In this document: one piece after another, positions 8,764-17,286 of the stretch
Numbering within the stretch: position 1 is the stretch's first letter
How the letters are laid out: every line of letters starts with the position of its first letter
From: Xanthomarina spongicola
GTDB lineage: Bacteria > Bacteroidota > Bacteroidia > Flavobacteriales > Flavobacteriaceae
Direction: 5' to 3'
Assembly: GCF_003148645.1 (NCBI RefSeq)
Contig: NZ_QGGP01000007.1
Coordinates: 62,001 to 126,000 of the forward strand
DNA length: 64,000 nt
Made by a program: the position numbers and the translations under genes
Notes under the pieces: model-generated
The model's database searches: none
What the model saw: only the letters and a program-made list of their open reading frames with translations
What the model was told of the DNA's origin: nothing

Positions 8764-9666
8764 ATGAAGGATATTTCGGTAATCATTATTAATTACAACA
8801 CAGCATCTTATACAATTAGTTGTGTGGAGTCTGTATTAAAATTAACAAACCCTAAATTAGATATCGAAATTATTGTTGTAGATAACAATTCTAAGTCTGA
8901 AGATTATTCATTTTTAATAGAAAGTCTACCAGAATCAAATAAAGTAAAACTTTATAGAAGCATTATAAATACTGGCTTTGGTGGAGGCAATATGTTTGGT
9001 GCTCAATTTGCTCATGCCAAATATCTTTTGTTTCTAAATAACGATGCTTTTTTACAAAACGACTGCTTGTCTATTCTACATGATTATATGGAAGAGCATC
9101 CAGAAATTGGTGTTTCTACTGCACAAAATTATGATGAATATGGAAAACATGTGGTCTCATTTGATCATAATAAAGGCATTAGAAAACTTATTTTTGGACG
9201 TAGTTTTTTGGAGAAGAATTTTTCTAAAAAACATCCAAAACGTAAAAAAGAATACACAGATCCAATAACTGTTAATTATGTAAATGGTGCTTTTATGTTT
9301 TTTAAAAGTGATGTATTTGCATTAGTTGGTGGTTTTGATACAAATATCTTTTTGTATTTCGAAGAGATGGATATATGCTATAGAATAAATAAATTAAATT
9401 ATAAAAGTGTCTTGGTACCTAAAGCTAAAATAACCCATTACCAAGGTGTTAGTACTGGAATGTCGAAAGCAATTAGTAAAGAAGGATTATTGTCTTATTT
9501 CTATGTGATTAAAAAGAATTATCCATATTTAAAATATGCTTTTATAAGATTATATTATTGTTTAACATTTTTAATAAAACCAAAGAAATGGTTTATGTTG
9601 CCATTGGTTTTAAAAGGCGTACATTTATCTGAATCCTTGAAACAAAAGCAACAGATTCATTTTTAA
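8764..9666 (+). CDS. Glycosyltransferase family 2, rhamnosyltransferase-like
   Basis: A 300-residue GT2 enzyme of the WbbL/rhamnosyltransferase-like subgroup. Landmarks are 'ISVIIINYNTASYTISCVES', 'IEIIVVDNNS', the 'NTGFGGGNMFGA' loop, 'LLFLNNDAFL' (the D-x-D equivalent N-N-D-A), 'VNGAFMFFKSDVFALVGGFD' and 'FLYFEEMDICYRI', where E-E-M-D supplies the catalytic base. The C-terminus contains a hydrophobic stretch that may attach to the membrane. Its place in the glycan cluster supports a role in O-antigen or capsule assembly. Confidence 0.87.
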   Translation: MKDISVIIINYNTASYTISCVESVLKLTNPKLDIEIIVVDNNSKSEDYSFLIESLPESNKVKLYRSIINTGFGGGNMFGAQFAHAKYLLFLNNDAFLQNDCLSILHDYMEEHPEIGVSTAQNYDEYGKHVVSFDHNKGIRKLIFGRSFLEKNFSKKHPKRKKEYTDPITVNYVNGAFMFFKSDVFALVGGFDTNIFLYFEEMDICYRINKLNYKSVLVPKAKITHYQGVSTGMSKAISKEGLLSYFYVIKKNYPYLKYAFIRLYYCLTFLIKPKKWFMLPLVLKGVHLSESLKQKQQIHF

Positions 9667-9687
9667 ATAAAACCATACTTATTAATT

Positions 9688-10347
9688 ATGGATATAGATT
9701 ACAATCACAAACCAGATGATTATTTTGAAAATGAACGAATGGAAATGCTTCAATTCCTTCCAAAAAATGCAAAATATGTTCTTGATGTTGGTTGTAGTAA
9801 TGGTGGTTTTGGCAATCTTATAAAATCTAAAACTTCAGCCGAAGTTTGGGGAATAGAGCCTTTAGAGCATGCTTCAGATAATGCAAAAAAAGCATTGGAT
9901 AAGGTTATAACTAAGTCTTGCGAATTGGCTATTGATGAATTACCTTCTAAATACTTTGATGCTATTTTTTTTAATGATGTTTTAGAACATCTTATAGATC
10001 CTTATTCAGTTTTAGAAATTATGAAAGAGAAGCTTAAAGACGATGGCAAAATAATTAGCTCCATACCAAACATAAGATATCATAGAACCTTTTTAAAATT
10101 GTTATTTAAAAAAGATTGGGAATACCAAGATGAAGGAGTTTTAGACAGAACACATTTAAGATTTTTTACCTATAAAAGCATAAGTAACATGTATGAAAAT
10201 GCTGGTTATGTTGTTGAAAAAAACATTGGAATTAATGGTGGAAAATCTTTAAAACCATTTTTAGTCAATATTCCACTTCTTTTCTCAGGAATGGATATGA
10301 AATATCCACAATTTGCTACTGTTGCAAGTAAAAAAAATATCACTTAA
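9688..10347 (+). CDS. Class I SAM-dependent methyltransferase
   Basis: A 219-residue methyltransferase. Motif I is 'YVLDVGCSNGGFGNLI' (about residues 30-45), the acidic end of beta-2 is 'EVWGIEPLEHA', and motif IV-like 'YFDAIFFNDVLEHLIDP' precedes 'LKDDGKIISSIPNIRY'. This belongs to the Methyltransf_23/UbiG-like group often found in glycan clusters, where members methylate sugars or cap chains. It begins 21 nt after the GT2 gene and is probably in the same operon. Substrate not readable. Confidence 0.85.
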   Translation: MDIDYNHKPDDYFENERMEMLQFLPKNAKYVLDVGCSNGGFGNLIKSKTSAEVWGIEPLEHASDNAKKALDKVITKSCELAIDELPSKYFDAIFFNDVLEHLIDPYSVLEIMKEKLKDDGKIISSIPNIRYHRTFLKLLFKKDWEYQDEGVLDRTHLRFFTYKSISNMYENAGYVVEKNIGINGGKSLKPFLVNIPLLFSGMDMKYPQFATVASKKNIT

Positions 10348-10351
10348 TTGT

Positions 10352-11581
10352 TTAAGAGTTACTTAAATCGTTTAAAACTTTCTGGACGTTAGCTTCAATA
10401 TTATCTACTGAAAAAGGTTCCAATATGTCTTTCGAAGCATCACTAACTTTCATCCATAAGGCATCATCTTCATATAGTTTTAGAATTTTATCTGCCATAC
10501 CTTGTGCAGTATTATCTATTAAAGCTGATGCATGTACTCCAAAATCAAATCCTTCTGCACCAACTTCAGTTGTAATTACTGGTAAACCAAATTCTAAACT
10601 CTGACCAATCTTTCCTTTTACACCAGCACCAAAACGTAAAGGCGCTACAAAAACTCTAGAAATATTAAAATAATGAGAGATGTCTTCAACATAACCTAGA
10701 ACAGAAAATCGTTCTGAATTTAAAGCTAACATTTCTTTAGTAGGATAACTTCCAACAATAGTAACTTTAATATTTTTATTTTCTTTCCATACCAAAGGCA
10801 TGATATCGTGATATAAAAAACTTACAGCATCTTCATTGGGTTTGTGCGAGAATCCTCCAACAAAAAACAATCCTGATCTTTGCTCTAAAAGTTTTTGCTT
10901 TATACCTTTATGTTGATGAACATTGCTTATGGTAAGCATCTTATCGTCATTAGAATAAAACTCATTTAATGCCAGTTTATCTGCATCAGAGATAGTAATA
11001 ATCTTATCTGCTTTTTTACAATTTTCTACTTCAATATACTTGTATTTATCCGCTTCCTTTTTAATCTTTTTATCATTAGACTTTTCCCATTCACGTTCTA
11101 ATCTTAAATAATGAAAATCGACCATGTCATAGATTAGTTTAATAGATTTATTAGCAGATACCAGATCTACATAATCTTTAAATACGTCTGCTCTATGCAG
11201 CCATGCAAAATCTATTTTTTCTAAAATATTTAGAATAAAGGATTCTCCAGTAATAAAATTTCCATTTTGATCAATAGATGGCTCATACACTACAACACCT
11301 AAATTCTTATAATGATTTACATATTCTGTTTTGTATTTATATTCTTTTTTATCGGCAACTAAAAAAACACCAAAATTATTTTTAATTAATATCTGAATAA
11401 TCTTGTGTAAGCGTCTAGATCCTGAATCTTTATCGAATTCCGGAATAATTGAATCAATAATAAGGACATTCTTTTTAGAGTAAGCAATCTTTGAAAAATC
11501 GAAAACTTTATTGGCTTTTTTTAAAGCAACTTTAAGTTGGTGATTTTTATATTTTAATCGTAAGTCTTTGTAAAACGACAT
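10352..11581 (-). CDS. Glycosyltransferase (GT4-like, two-domain)
   Basis: A 409-residue GT-B-type protein. The N-terminal part has a short basic helix and then 'NVLIIDSIIPEFDKDSGSRR', a segment seen in GT4-family enzymes acting on surface glycans. The C-terminal donor domain shows 'LFFVGGFSHKPNEDAVSFL', 'VTIVGSYPTKEM', 'SVLGYVEDISHYFNISRVFV' and 'PLRFGAGVKGKIGQSLEFGL', which is the GT4 E-x7-E region in modified form. It runs against its neighbours; its stop is 4 nt from the stop of the methyltransferase gene. Confidence 0.82.
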   Translation of the reverse strand: MSFYKDLRLKYKNHQLKVALKKANKVFDFSKIAYSKKNVLIIDSIIPEFDKDSGSRRLHKIIQILIKNNFGVFLVADKKEYKYKTEYVNHYKNLGVVVYEPSIDQNGNFITGESFILNILEKIDFAWLHRADVFKDYVDLVSANKSIKLIYDMVDFHYLRLEREWEKSNDKKIKKEADKYKYIEVENCKKADKIITISDADKLALNEFYSNDDKMLTISNVHQHKGIKQKLLEQRSGLFFVGGFSHKPNEDAVSFLYHDIMPLVWKENKNIKVTIVGSYPTKEMLALNSERFSVLGYVEDISHYFNISRVFVAPLRFGAGVKGKIGQSLEFGLPVITTEVGAEGFDFGVHASALIDNTAQGMADKILKLYEDDALWMKVSDASKDILEPFSVDNIEANVQKVLNDLSNS

Positions 11582-11715
11582 ATATATTAGATTTTGCTCT
11601 TAATCTTCCTTTGTAATGCGAAAATAAGTATTTACCAATAAAGTTTTCCTTCAATTTCCATTTGTTTAATGAGAATAAATTATTTTTGATTTTTAAGTTA
11701 AAATCAACTCTAAAA

Positions 11716-12801
11716 ATGTCTCATCCATTAGTATCAATTATTGTTCCATGCTATAATGTTGAAGCTTTTATTAATAAAAGCTTAGAGAGTATTTATGCTC
11801 AAACATATGGTAATTGGGAATGTATTTTAATAGATGATGGAAGCAAAGACAGGACCAAACAAGAAATTGATGCTTGGTTAAAAAAAGATTCTCGATTTAA
11901 ATATTTCTATCAAGACAACCAAGGTCTTTCTGGTGCTAGAAATACTGGATTACAAAAAGCTGGAGGGGAATTTGTTTATTTTTTTGATTCAGATGATTTA
12001 TTAGACGCAATTACATTAGATAATTTACTATCGTTAGTTGAAGATGACATTGATATTGTTATTGGTAAAAATGCTATTACTCAAGGACAAACAAATAAGA
12101 TTGCTGATTTTTTAGAGCATTATTCACAGCCACTAAAAAAGCTTAACAATCAGAACAAAAAATTAATAAAACTGGTTGTAGAAAACCCGATTATATGCGT
12201 GGCGTGGAACAAACTTTATAGAAAAGAGTTTTTAGACACACATAAATTAATCTTTAAAAAAGGGATTCTACATGAAGACGAACTATGGTTTTTCGAAACT
12301 CTCTTTCATGCAAGAGCTATTATTTTTAACGACAAAACTACCTATTATTATAATGTAGCTAATGTAAATTCTATTACAAACAATTTTGGGATTCGAAATT
12401 TAGAATCTTATCTAGAGATTATTGAATTTATTAATGAGTCGTATTATAAAAATGATTCTACAGAGTTAACATCTATTTACATAACGCATTTAAAAATAAA
12501 AGCGATTCAACATTGTTTTAAGAAATTAAACAAGCAGGATAAACAAAAGGCTACTCCAAAAATAAAAACTTGTTTTGATAATATTCAACCCAACAGACAC
12601 AGTCAAATATTAGACTTTTCGTTTGAAGATTTGCATTATCATTTTAAAATAGCTGAGGTACTTGAGCCTAATAACATCTTAAAGTTTTTACGTTATTTTA
12701 ACTCTTCAAAATTTTTCAGAAAAATAAAAAGCAAAGTACTTTTCCAAAAAGCCCTCAAAATCAATTCTAGTAAGAATCGTTCTGTTAATAAAGTATATTA
12801 A
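11716..12801 (+). CDS. Glycosyltransferase family 2
   Basis: A 361-residue GT2 enzyme starting at the ATG at 11716 (MSHPLVSIIVPCYN). A TTG 54 nt upstream in the same frame adds residues that do not belong to the fold. GT-A landmarks are 'NWECILIDDGSKDRTKQEID', 'GLSGARNTGLQKAGGEFVYF' and 'FFDSDDLLD' (D-S-D-D, metal binding). The 'HEDELWFFETLFHA' motif supplies the catalytic acid residues usual in CpsI/EpsJ-like enzymes. Its stop codon shares the sequence TTAA with the stop of the convergent GT32 gene. Confidence 0.87.
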   Translation: MSHPLVSIIVPCYNVEAFINKSLESIYAQTYGNWECILIDDGSKDRTKQEIDAWLKKDSRFKYFYQDNQGLSGARNTGLQKAGGEFVYFFDSDDLLDAITLDNLLSLVEDDIDIVIGKNAITQGQTNKIADFLEHYSQPLKKLNNQNKKLIKLVVENPIICVAWNKLYRKEFLDTHKLIFKKGILHEDELWFFETLFHARAIIFNDKTTYYYNVANVNSITNNFGIRNLESYLEIIEFINESYYKNDSTELTSIYITHLKIKAIQHCFKKLNKQDKQKATPKIKTCFDNIQPNRHSQILDFSFEDLHYHFKIAEVLEPNNILKFLRYFNSSKFFRKIKSKVLFQKALKINSSKNRSVNKVY

Positions 12802-13580
12802 AGATATTTTCTTTTAAGCTGCTCGATTAAAGAATCTTTTGGGAAAGTGGCATTCTTATTAAAATCTTTTTCCCTTCTTGTCATTTCATTCCATAAATGA
12901 ATGGCATACGTATCAGCAAAAAATTCCATGCCATTTTTAAAGGTATCGTCGTAAACTGTATGCCAATTAGAAAAATGCACTGGAAAGAAAAAAACAAATG
13001 GTTTGGCCTTGTCTCGAACTTTAAAATAGTCTAAAGCTTTTGTAAATCCTTCTGGACCTCCGGTTTCTCCCCATTCCATGTCTTCTCTACCTTTTCCTAA
13101 CATTCTTCTTTTCCATTTTTTCCGTCTCGTTTTCGTTCTATCATAAGGCAAATACGCATTTGGATTTTCGCAGTTATCTTTCAAAAATTTGCTTATTTCG
13201 TGTTTTGGAGGAAATCCTAAAACTGCTGGACAAACTAAATCTATACTTTCAGAACCAAAAATCAAATCAGCATCAAAATCAAATGGTTTTAGACAAATCA
13301 TATCTGTATCAACCCAAAAACCTCCCTCTTTATATAATAATTCCCAACGAAACCAATCAGCAAATCCTGCATAACTACCTCCACAATAGGTAAAAATATC
13401 TTTTTCGGGAATAATATTATTTCCGTCTTTTACAATCGTTCCTTCTGGTATTCCTTTTACTTCTCCATAAGTATATAAATGGAACTCGTGATTGTTTTTT
13501 ATAAATGATGAAATAGATAGCTGTTCGATTAACGAAAGCTCTCCACCAACCCATAACGATTGTATAATAGGTAATGCCAT
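12798..13580 (-). CDS. Glycosyltransferase family 32 (DXD sugar-binding)
   Basis: A 260-residue protein from the ATG at 13580 (MALPIIQSLWVGGELS). A further nine codons back to a TTG are open but unlikely to be used. The family core is 'SYAGFADWFRWELLYKEGGFWVDTDMIC', seen here as 'FADWFRWELLYKEGG' followed by the D-T-D metal motif. This is the Gly_transf_sug (OCH1/capsular glycosyltransferase) pattern. It probably uses a nucleotide sugar in the cytosol for surface glycan assembly. It runs opposite to its neighbours. Confidence 0.85.
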   Translation of the reverse strand: MALPIIQSLWVGGELSLIEQLSISSFIKNNHEFHLYTYGEVKGIPEGTIVKDGNNIIPEKDIFTYCGGSYAGFADWFRWELLYKEGGFWVDTDMICLKPFDFDADLIFGSESIDLVCPAVLGFPPKHEISKFLKDNCENPNAYLPYDRTKTRRKKWKRRMLGKGREDMEWGETGGPEGFTKALDYFKVRDKAKPFVFFFPVHFSNWHTVYDDTFKNGMEFFADTYAIHLWNEMTRREKDFNKNATFPKDSLIEQLKRKYL

Positions 13581-13714
13581 ACTTGTTTTTTTTATATACT
13601 TTTGCAAGTATACAACATAATAAGATTCTTTAAATTTTAACGATATAAATCAACACTAAATTATATTGATTTTATGTTATATAAGCCTAAAAATAATTAA
13701 AATACATTCAAAAA

Positions 13715-14662
13715 ATGAAATATGGCCTACTTAAATATCGAGATAAAGAATCTAACATTGGAGATTACATTCAAAGTCTAGCTGCCAAACGCTTCTTACC
13801 TCAAGTTGATAGGTTAGTAAGTAGAGAAAAACTCGATAAAGTTTCTGAAGATTTATATATTATTTTAAACGGTTGGTTTATGCACCATCCTGAAAACTGG
13901 CCTCCAAGTGGACACGTGACTCCTAAATTTATTTCGTTTCATATTAATAATCATGCAAAAAGATTAATGACAAATGAAAAATCTATTGCTTATTATAAAA
14001 AACATGAACCCATTGGATGTCGAGATAAATTCACAGAAAAACTCTTAAAAGACAAAGGTGTAGAAGCCTATTTCTCTGGTTGTTTAACACTAACTTTAGA
14101 GAAAGAAAAATATTTAAAAGACGAAAAAGCTGAAGTTATTTTTTGCGATATTCTTTCACATAAAAATGATGTTATTAACGAAGGCCAAAAAATTCCATGG
14201 AAAAAAATTCGTAATCCTCATAAAATCTTCATTAAAAAAGTAAAGAAAAAACTATTTAAAAAGAAGACTAGAAAATTAATTAAAAAATTAGTTCCAAATC
14301 AGCTTAGGAAAAATGCTATTTATATATCAAATCAAAACTTTCAAGCAACAACACATGAAGAAAAATTTGAAATAGCTAAAAGCCTTCTAGCAAAATATGC
14401 AGCAGCCAAATTAGTTGTAACCTCCAGAATTCACGTAGCTTTACCTTGTCTAGCTTTTGGTACTCCTGTAGTTTTTATTCATCCTGAGAGAGACACAAGT
14501 CGTTTATCTGGATTAATAGAATTGTTTCATACGTTTACCATTAAGCAAATTGAAGAAACTCCAGAAGATGAACTTCAAAAACAATTTTTAAAAGCTTCAA
14601 TAAAAAACAAAGAAGTTCATCTTAAATTAAGAGATGATATTATTAAAAGTTTTTCAAAATAA
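13715..14662 (+). CDS. Polysaccharide pyruvyl transferase family protein
   Basis: A 315-residue protein of the PS_pyruv_trans family. Recognised segments are the N-terminal 'DKESNIGDYIQSLAAKRFL', the central 'EPIGCRDKFTEKLLKDKGVE' with 'YFSGCLTLTL', and the C-terminal 'KLVVTSRIHVALPCLAFGTP', the family's donor-site signature (S-R-x-H-x-x-x-x-x-x-x-G-x-P). Members add pyruvate ketals to sugars or, in related branches, act as sugar transferases. A strongly basic stretch (residues 165-200) is unusual and may contact membrane or glycan. It ends the glycan cluster; tsaC follows 8 nt later. Confidence 0.85.
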   Translation: MKYGLLKYRDKESNIGDYIQSLAAKRFLPQVDRLVSREKLDKVSEDLYIILNGWFMHHPENWPPSGHVTPKFISFHINNHAKRLMTNEKSIAYYKKHEPIGCRDKFTEKLLKDKGVEAYFSGCLTLTLEKEKYLKDEKAEVIFCDILSHKNDVINEGQKIPWKKIRNPHKIFIKKVKKKLFKKKTRKLIKKLVPNQLRKNAIYISNQNFQATTHEEKFEIAKSLLAKYAAAKLVVTSRIHVALPCLAFGTPVVFIHPERDTSRLSGLIELFHTFTIKQIEETPEDELQKQFLKASIKNKEVHLKLRDDIIKSFSK

Positions 14663-14670
14663 ATATTATT

Positions 14671-15237
14671 GTGGTCGATAATACAATTTTAAATAATGCT
14701 TTAAACGTTTTAAAACAAGGAGGACTTATCCTCTATCCTACAGACACAGTTTGGGGAATTGGTTGTGATGCTACTAATGAAGAAGCTATTGAAAACGTGT
14801 TCAAACTCAAACAACGAAAAGATTGCAAAGCTTTAATTTGTTTAGTGGCAGACGATAGAATGCTAAAAAAATATATTAAAAAAATACCTGAAGCTGCTTT
14901 CGATTTAATGGATATTGAAGACAATCCAATTACTATTATCTACGACGAACCTCAAAATTTAGCGAAAAACTTAATTGCTGAAGACAACACCATTGCCATT
15001 AGAATTCCAGATCATGAGTTTTGCTTTCAACTCCTTAGAAAATTTAATGGAGCTATTGTTTCTACCTCAGCAAATATTAGTGGACAAGCCACGCCAAAAT
15101 CGTTTAAAGAAATACATGAAGACATTTTAAAAGGTGTGGACTATGTTGTAAATTTGCCGGATGAAAAAATAGGTGCTAAACCATCATCAATTATTAAATT
15201 GGGTAACGATGGGAAAGTACAAGTAATCAGGAAATAG
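14671..15237 (+). CDS. tsaC: L-threonylcarbamoyladenylate synthase (Sua5/YciO/YrdC)
   Basis: A 188-residue enzyme making threonylcarbamoyl-AMP from Thr, bicarbonate and ATP for the universal t6A37 tRNA modification. Landmarks are 'GGLILYPTDTVWGIGCDA', 'FKLKQRKDCKALICLVAD' (K-x-R and P-like loop), 'IAIRIPDHEF' and 'GAIVSTSANISGQATP'. The length fits the short TsaC form without a Sua5 C-terminal domain. The start is GTG at 14671; no in-frame ATG lies nearby. It is separated by 8 nt from the pyruvyl transferase gene. An inverted-repeat-bounded unit begins 3 nt after its stop. Confidence 0.9.
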   Translation: MVDNTILNNALNVLKQGGLILYPTDTVWGIGCDATNEEAIENVFKLKQRKDCKALICLVADDRMLKKYIKKIPEAAFDLMDIEDNPITIIYDEPQNLAKNLIAEDNTIAIRIPDHEFCFQLLRKFNGAIVSTSANISGQATPKSFKEIHEDILKGVDYVVNLPDEKIGAKPSSIIKLGNDGKVQVIRK

Positions 15238-15239
15238 TT

Positions 15240-15258
15240 TAGCCACGAATACACGAAT
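15240..15258 (+). repeat. Left terminal inverted repeat
   Basis: A 19-bp sequence perfectly complementary to 15740-15758, starting 3 nt after the tsaC stop codon. It contains two adjacent CACGAATA octamers. Confidence 0.9.
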
Positions 15259-15262
15259 AATA

Positions 15263-15637
15263 ATGTCTAACATTTTATATAAAGAAGAAAGTTATTCCAT
15301 AATTGGAGCTTTATTTGATGTTTACAATAATTTAGGAAGTGGTTTTTCTGAAATTGTTTATAAAGATGCTTTGGAATACGAATTCAAAACATTGGATATT
15401 CCATTTCAAAGAGAAAAAGAATTTAAAATCAATTATAAAAACATTGTACTTCCACATACATTTTATGCAGATTTCGTAGTATTTGACACAATTATATTAG
15501 AAATAAAATCTGTTGAAAATTTAAATGATAAACATTTAGCACAATGCTTGAATTATTTAAAAGTATCCAATTGTAAACTAGCTATTTTAGTAAATTTTCA
15601 CAAAGATTTACTAGATCATAAAAGAATTGTTTTATAA
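15263..15637 (+). CDS. GxxExxY family protein (PDDEXK_3-like nuclease fold)
   Basis: A 124-residue protein. The name-giving motif is G27-x-x-E30-x-x-Y33 in 'LGSGFSEIVYKDAL'. A PD-(D/E)xK-type active site is visible as D70 ('FYADFVV') and E80-x-K82 ('IILEIKSVE'), followed by the conserved 'LAQCLNYLKVSNCKLAILVNF'. The family is widespread and has no settled function; a nuclease activity is expected from the fold. The gene fills the space between two 19-bp inverted repeats, which suggests it is the cargo or mobilising gene of a small element rather than part of the tRNA-processing neighbourhood. Confidence 0.88.
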   Translation: MSNILYKEESYSIIGALFDVYNNLGSGFSEIVYKDALEYEFKTLDIPFQREKEFKINYKNIVLPHTFYADFVVFDTIILEIKSVENLNDKHLAQCLNYLKVSNCKLAILVNFHKDLLDHKRIVL

Positions 15638-15656
15638 AATAAAAAGAAACACATTA

Positions 15657-15728
15657 GAGTAAGAGTAAGAGTAAGAGTAAGAGTAAGAGTAAGAGTAAGA
15701 GTAAGAGTAAGAGTAAGAGTAAGAGTAA
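15657..15728 (+). repeat. GAGTAA hexamer array, 12 perfect copies
   Basis: Twelve exact tandem copies of GAGTAA, 20 nt after the GxxExxY stop codon and 11 nt before the right inverted repeat. A thirteenth isolated GAGTAA lies outside the unit at 15769-15774. The array is non-coding here and would be expected to vary in length by slippage. Confidence 0.95.
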
Positions 15729-15739
15729 GAAAGAAAAAC

Positions 15740-15758
15740 ATTCGTGTATTCGTGGCTA
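15740..15758 (-). repeat. Right terminal inverted repeat
   Basis: Perfect 19-bp reverse complement of 15240-15258, 108 nt before the start codon of the CCA-adding enzyme gene. Confidence 0.9.
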
Positions 15759-15865
15759 TAAAACATAAGAGTAAGAAAAGAATTTATCCAAACATATAAT
15801 GAGTACCAAAACCCATAATAGACGTTTTGGAATTTCGTTTTTATTTTTTGGAATTTGAATCAAAT

Positions 15866-17284
15866 ATGAATTACAAACAAGCATTAAATCACCCAATATT
15901 TAAGATTATTTCGCAATCTGCAAAAGAACTACAGCTTGATGCTTATGTTATTGGTGGTTTTGTTCGTGATTTTATCTTACAACGTGGCTCTGCAAAGGAC
16001 ATCGATATTGTTGCTATAGGTTCTGGAATTGAATTAGCCAAACAAGTTGCTAAAAATTTACCTAACAAACCAAAAGTTCAAGTTTTTAAAACTTATGGAA
16101 CAGCCATGTTGCGTTTTGAAGATATTGAAATTGAATTTGTAGGTGCCAGAAAAGAAAGCTATAACGAAGACAGTAGAAATCCAGTTGTTGAGAATGGCAC
16201 ACTTGAAGACGACCAAAATCGTCGCGATTTCACTATTAATGCTTTGGCATTAGATTTAAGCGAATCACATTTTGGAGACCTTTTAGATCCATTTAATGGC
16301 ATTCAAGATTTAAAAGATTCAGTTATTAGAACACCATTAAATCCAGATATTACATATAGCGACGATCCGTTACGTATGATGCGAGCCATACGTTTTGCTA
16401 CCCAATTAAATTTTAAAATAGAGTCAAAATCTTTAAAAGCTATTTCAGATAACAAGCAGCGTATCGAAATAATTACTAAAGAACGAATTGTTGTAGAATT
16501 ACATAAAATCATGGAAAGCACAAAGCCTTCTATTGGTTTTATACTTCTAGAAGACACTGGATTATTAGATTACATCTTACCTGAGTTAACAGCTTTAAAA
16601 GGCATAGACGAAATTGAAGGTCAAAGACATAAAGACAACTTTTATCACACATTAGAAGTAGTCGATAATATTAGCGAAAACACAGACAATCTTTGGTTAC
16701 GTTGGGCTGCCTTATTACACGATATTGGAAAAGCACCTACTAAAAAATTTCATAAAAAAATTGGCTGGACGTTTCATGGACATGAGTTTCAAGGTTCAAA
16801 AATGGTATATCATATATTCAAGCGTTTAAAAATGCCTTTAAATGATAAGATGAAATTTGTTCAAAAAATGGTGCTCATGAGTTCGCGTCCTATTGTCTTG
16901 GCAGAAGATATGACAACAGATTCTGCTGTAAGACGATTAGTTTTTGATGCAGGAGATTATGTAGAAGATTTAATGACACTTTGCGAAGCAGACATTACCA
17001 CAAAGAATCCTAATAAATTTAAAAAATACCATAACAACTTTAAACTTGTTCGGAAGAAAATTGTTGAAGTTGAAGAGCGTGATCATGTTAGAAATTTTCA
17101 ACCTCCTGTTTCAGGTGAAATTATTATGGAAACTTTTAACTTAAAACCTTCAAAAGAAATTGGCATGATTAAAGAAACCATAAAAGAAGCTATACTTGAA
17201 GGTGAAATTCCAAATGAGTATGAAGCAGCTTACCAATTAATGCTAAGGGAAGGAGAACGATTAGGTTTAAAAGTTAGTAAGTAA
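15866..17284 (+). CDS. cca: CCA tRNA nucleotidyltransferase (with HD domain)
   Basis: A 472-residue class II nucleotidyltransferase from the ATG at 15866 (MNYKQALNHPIF). The catalytic site is 'YVIGGFVRDFIL' with the 'SAKDIDIVAIG' D-x-D. It is followed by 'DDQNRRDFTINALALDL' (R-R-D-F-T-I-N, motif B) and 'YSDDPLRMMRAIRFATQLNF' (the R-R-x-x-R-F region). An HD phosphohydrolase domain follows: 'NFYHTLEVVDNI', 'LRWAALLHDIGKAPTK', then 'FHGHEFQGSKM'. It adds or repairs the 3' CCA of tRNA, or only C or A in organisms that split the task. The GNAT gene starts 2 nt after its stop. Confidence 0.92.
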   Translation: MNYKQALNHPIFKIISQSAKELQLDAYVIGGFVRDFILQRGSAKDIDIVAIGSGIELAKQVAKNLPNKPKVQVFKTYGTAMLRFEDIEIEFVGARKESYNEDSRNPVVENGTLEDDQNRRDFTINALALDLSESHFGDLLDPFNGIQDLKDSVIRTPLNPDITYSDDPLRMMRAIRFATQLNFKIESKSLKAISDNKQRIEIITKERIVVELHKIMESTKPSIGFILLEDTGLLDYILPELTALKGIDEIEGQRHKDNFYHTLEVVDNISENTDNLWLRWAALLHDIGKAPTKKFHKKIGWTFHGHEFQGSKMVYHIFKRLKMPLNDKMKFVQKMVLMSSRPIVLAEDMTTDSAVRRLVFDAGDYVEDLMTLCEADITTKNPNKFKKYHNNFKLVRKKIVEVEERDHVRNFQPPVSGEIIMETFNLKPSKEIGMIKETIKEAILEGEIPNEYEAAYQLMLREGERLGLKVSK

Positions 17285-17286
17285 TC

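Larger units (their letters stand above)
15240..15758. mobile_element. 519-bp unit bounded by 19-bp inverted repeats, carrying a GxxExxY gene
   Basis: The two ends are a perfect 19-bp inverted repeat, TAGCCACGAATACACGAAT at 15240-15258 and its reverse complement at 15740-15758. Each end is itself close to a tandem of the octamer CACGAATA. Between them lie only the GxxExxY (PDDEXK-like) gene and a 12-fold hexamer array. The unit sits in the spacer between tsaC and the CCA-adding enzyme gene. No transposase is present and no target-site duplication could be identified. Its mobile nature is inferred from this architecture. Confidence 0.6.

Noticed and set aside
11662-11715. Upstream extension of the GT2 gene from a TTG
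   Set aside because: The GT-A fold starts right after the ATG at 11716, and the added 18 residues have no counterpart in the family.
13584-13604. Promoter for the pyruvyl transferase gene (TTG plus TACTTTTG at 13597-13604)
   Set aside because: The -7 element is good but the only nearby TTG (13584-13586) gives a 10-nt spacer, and the start codon is 110 nt away; support is too weak to call.
15657-15728. Regular repeat array, considered as CRISPR
   Set aside because: The unit is 6 nt with no spacers; it is a simple tandem repeat and there are no cas genes.
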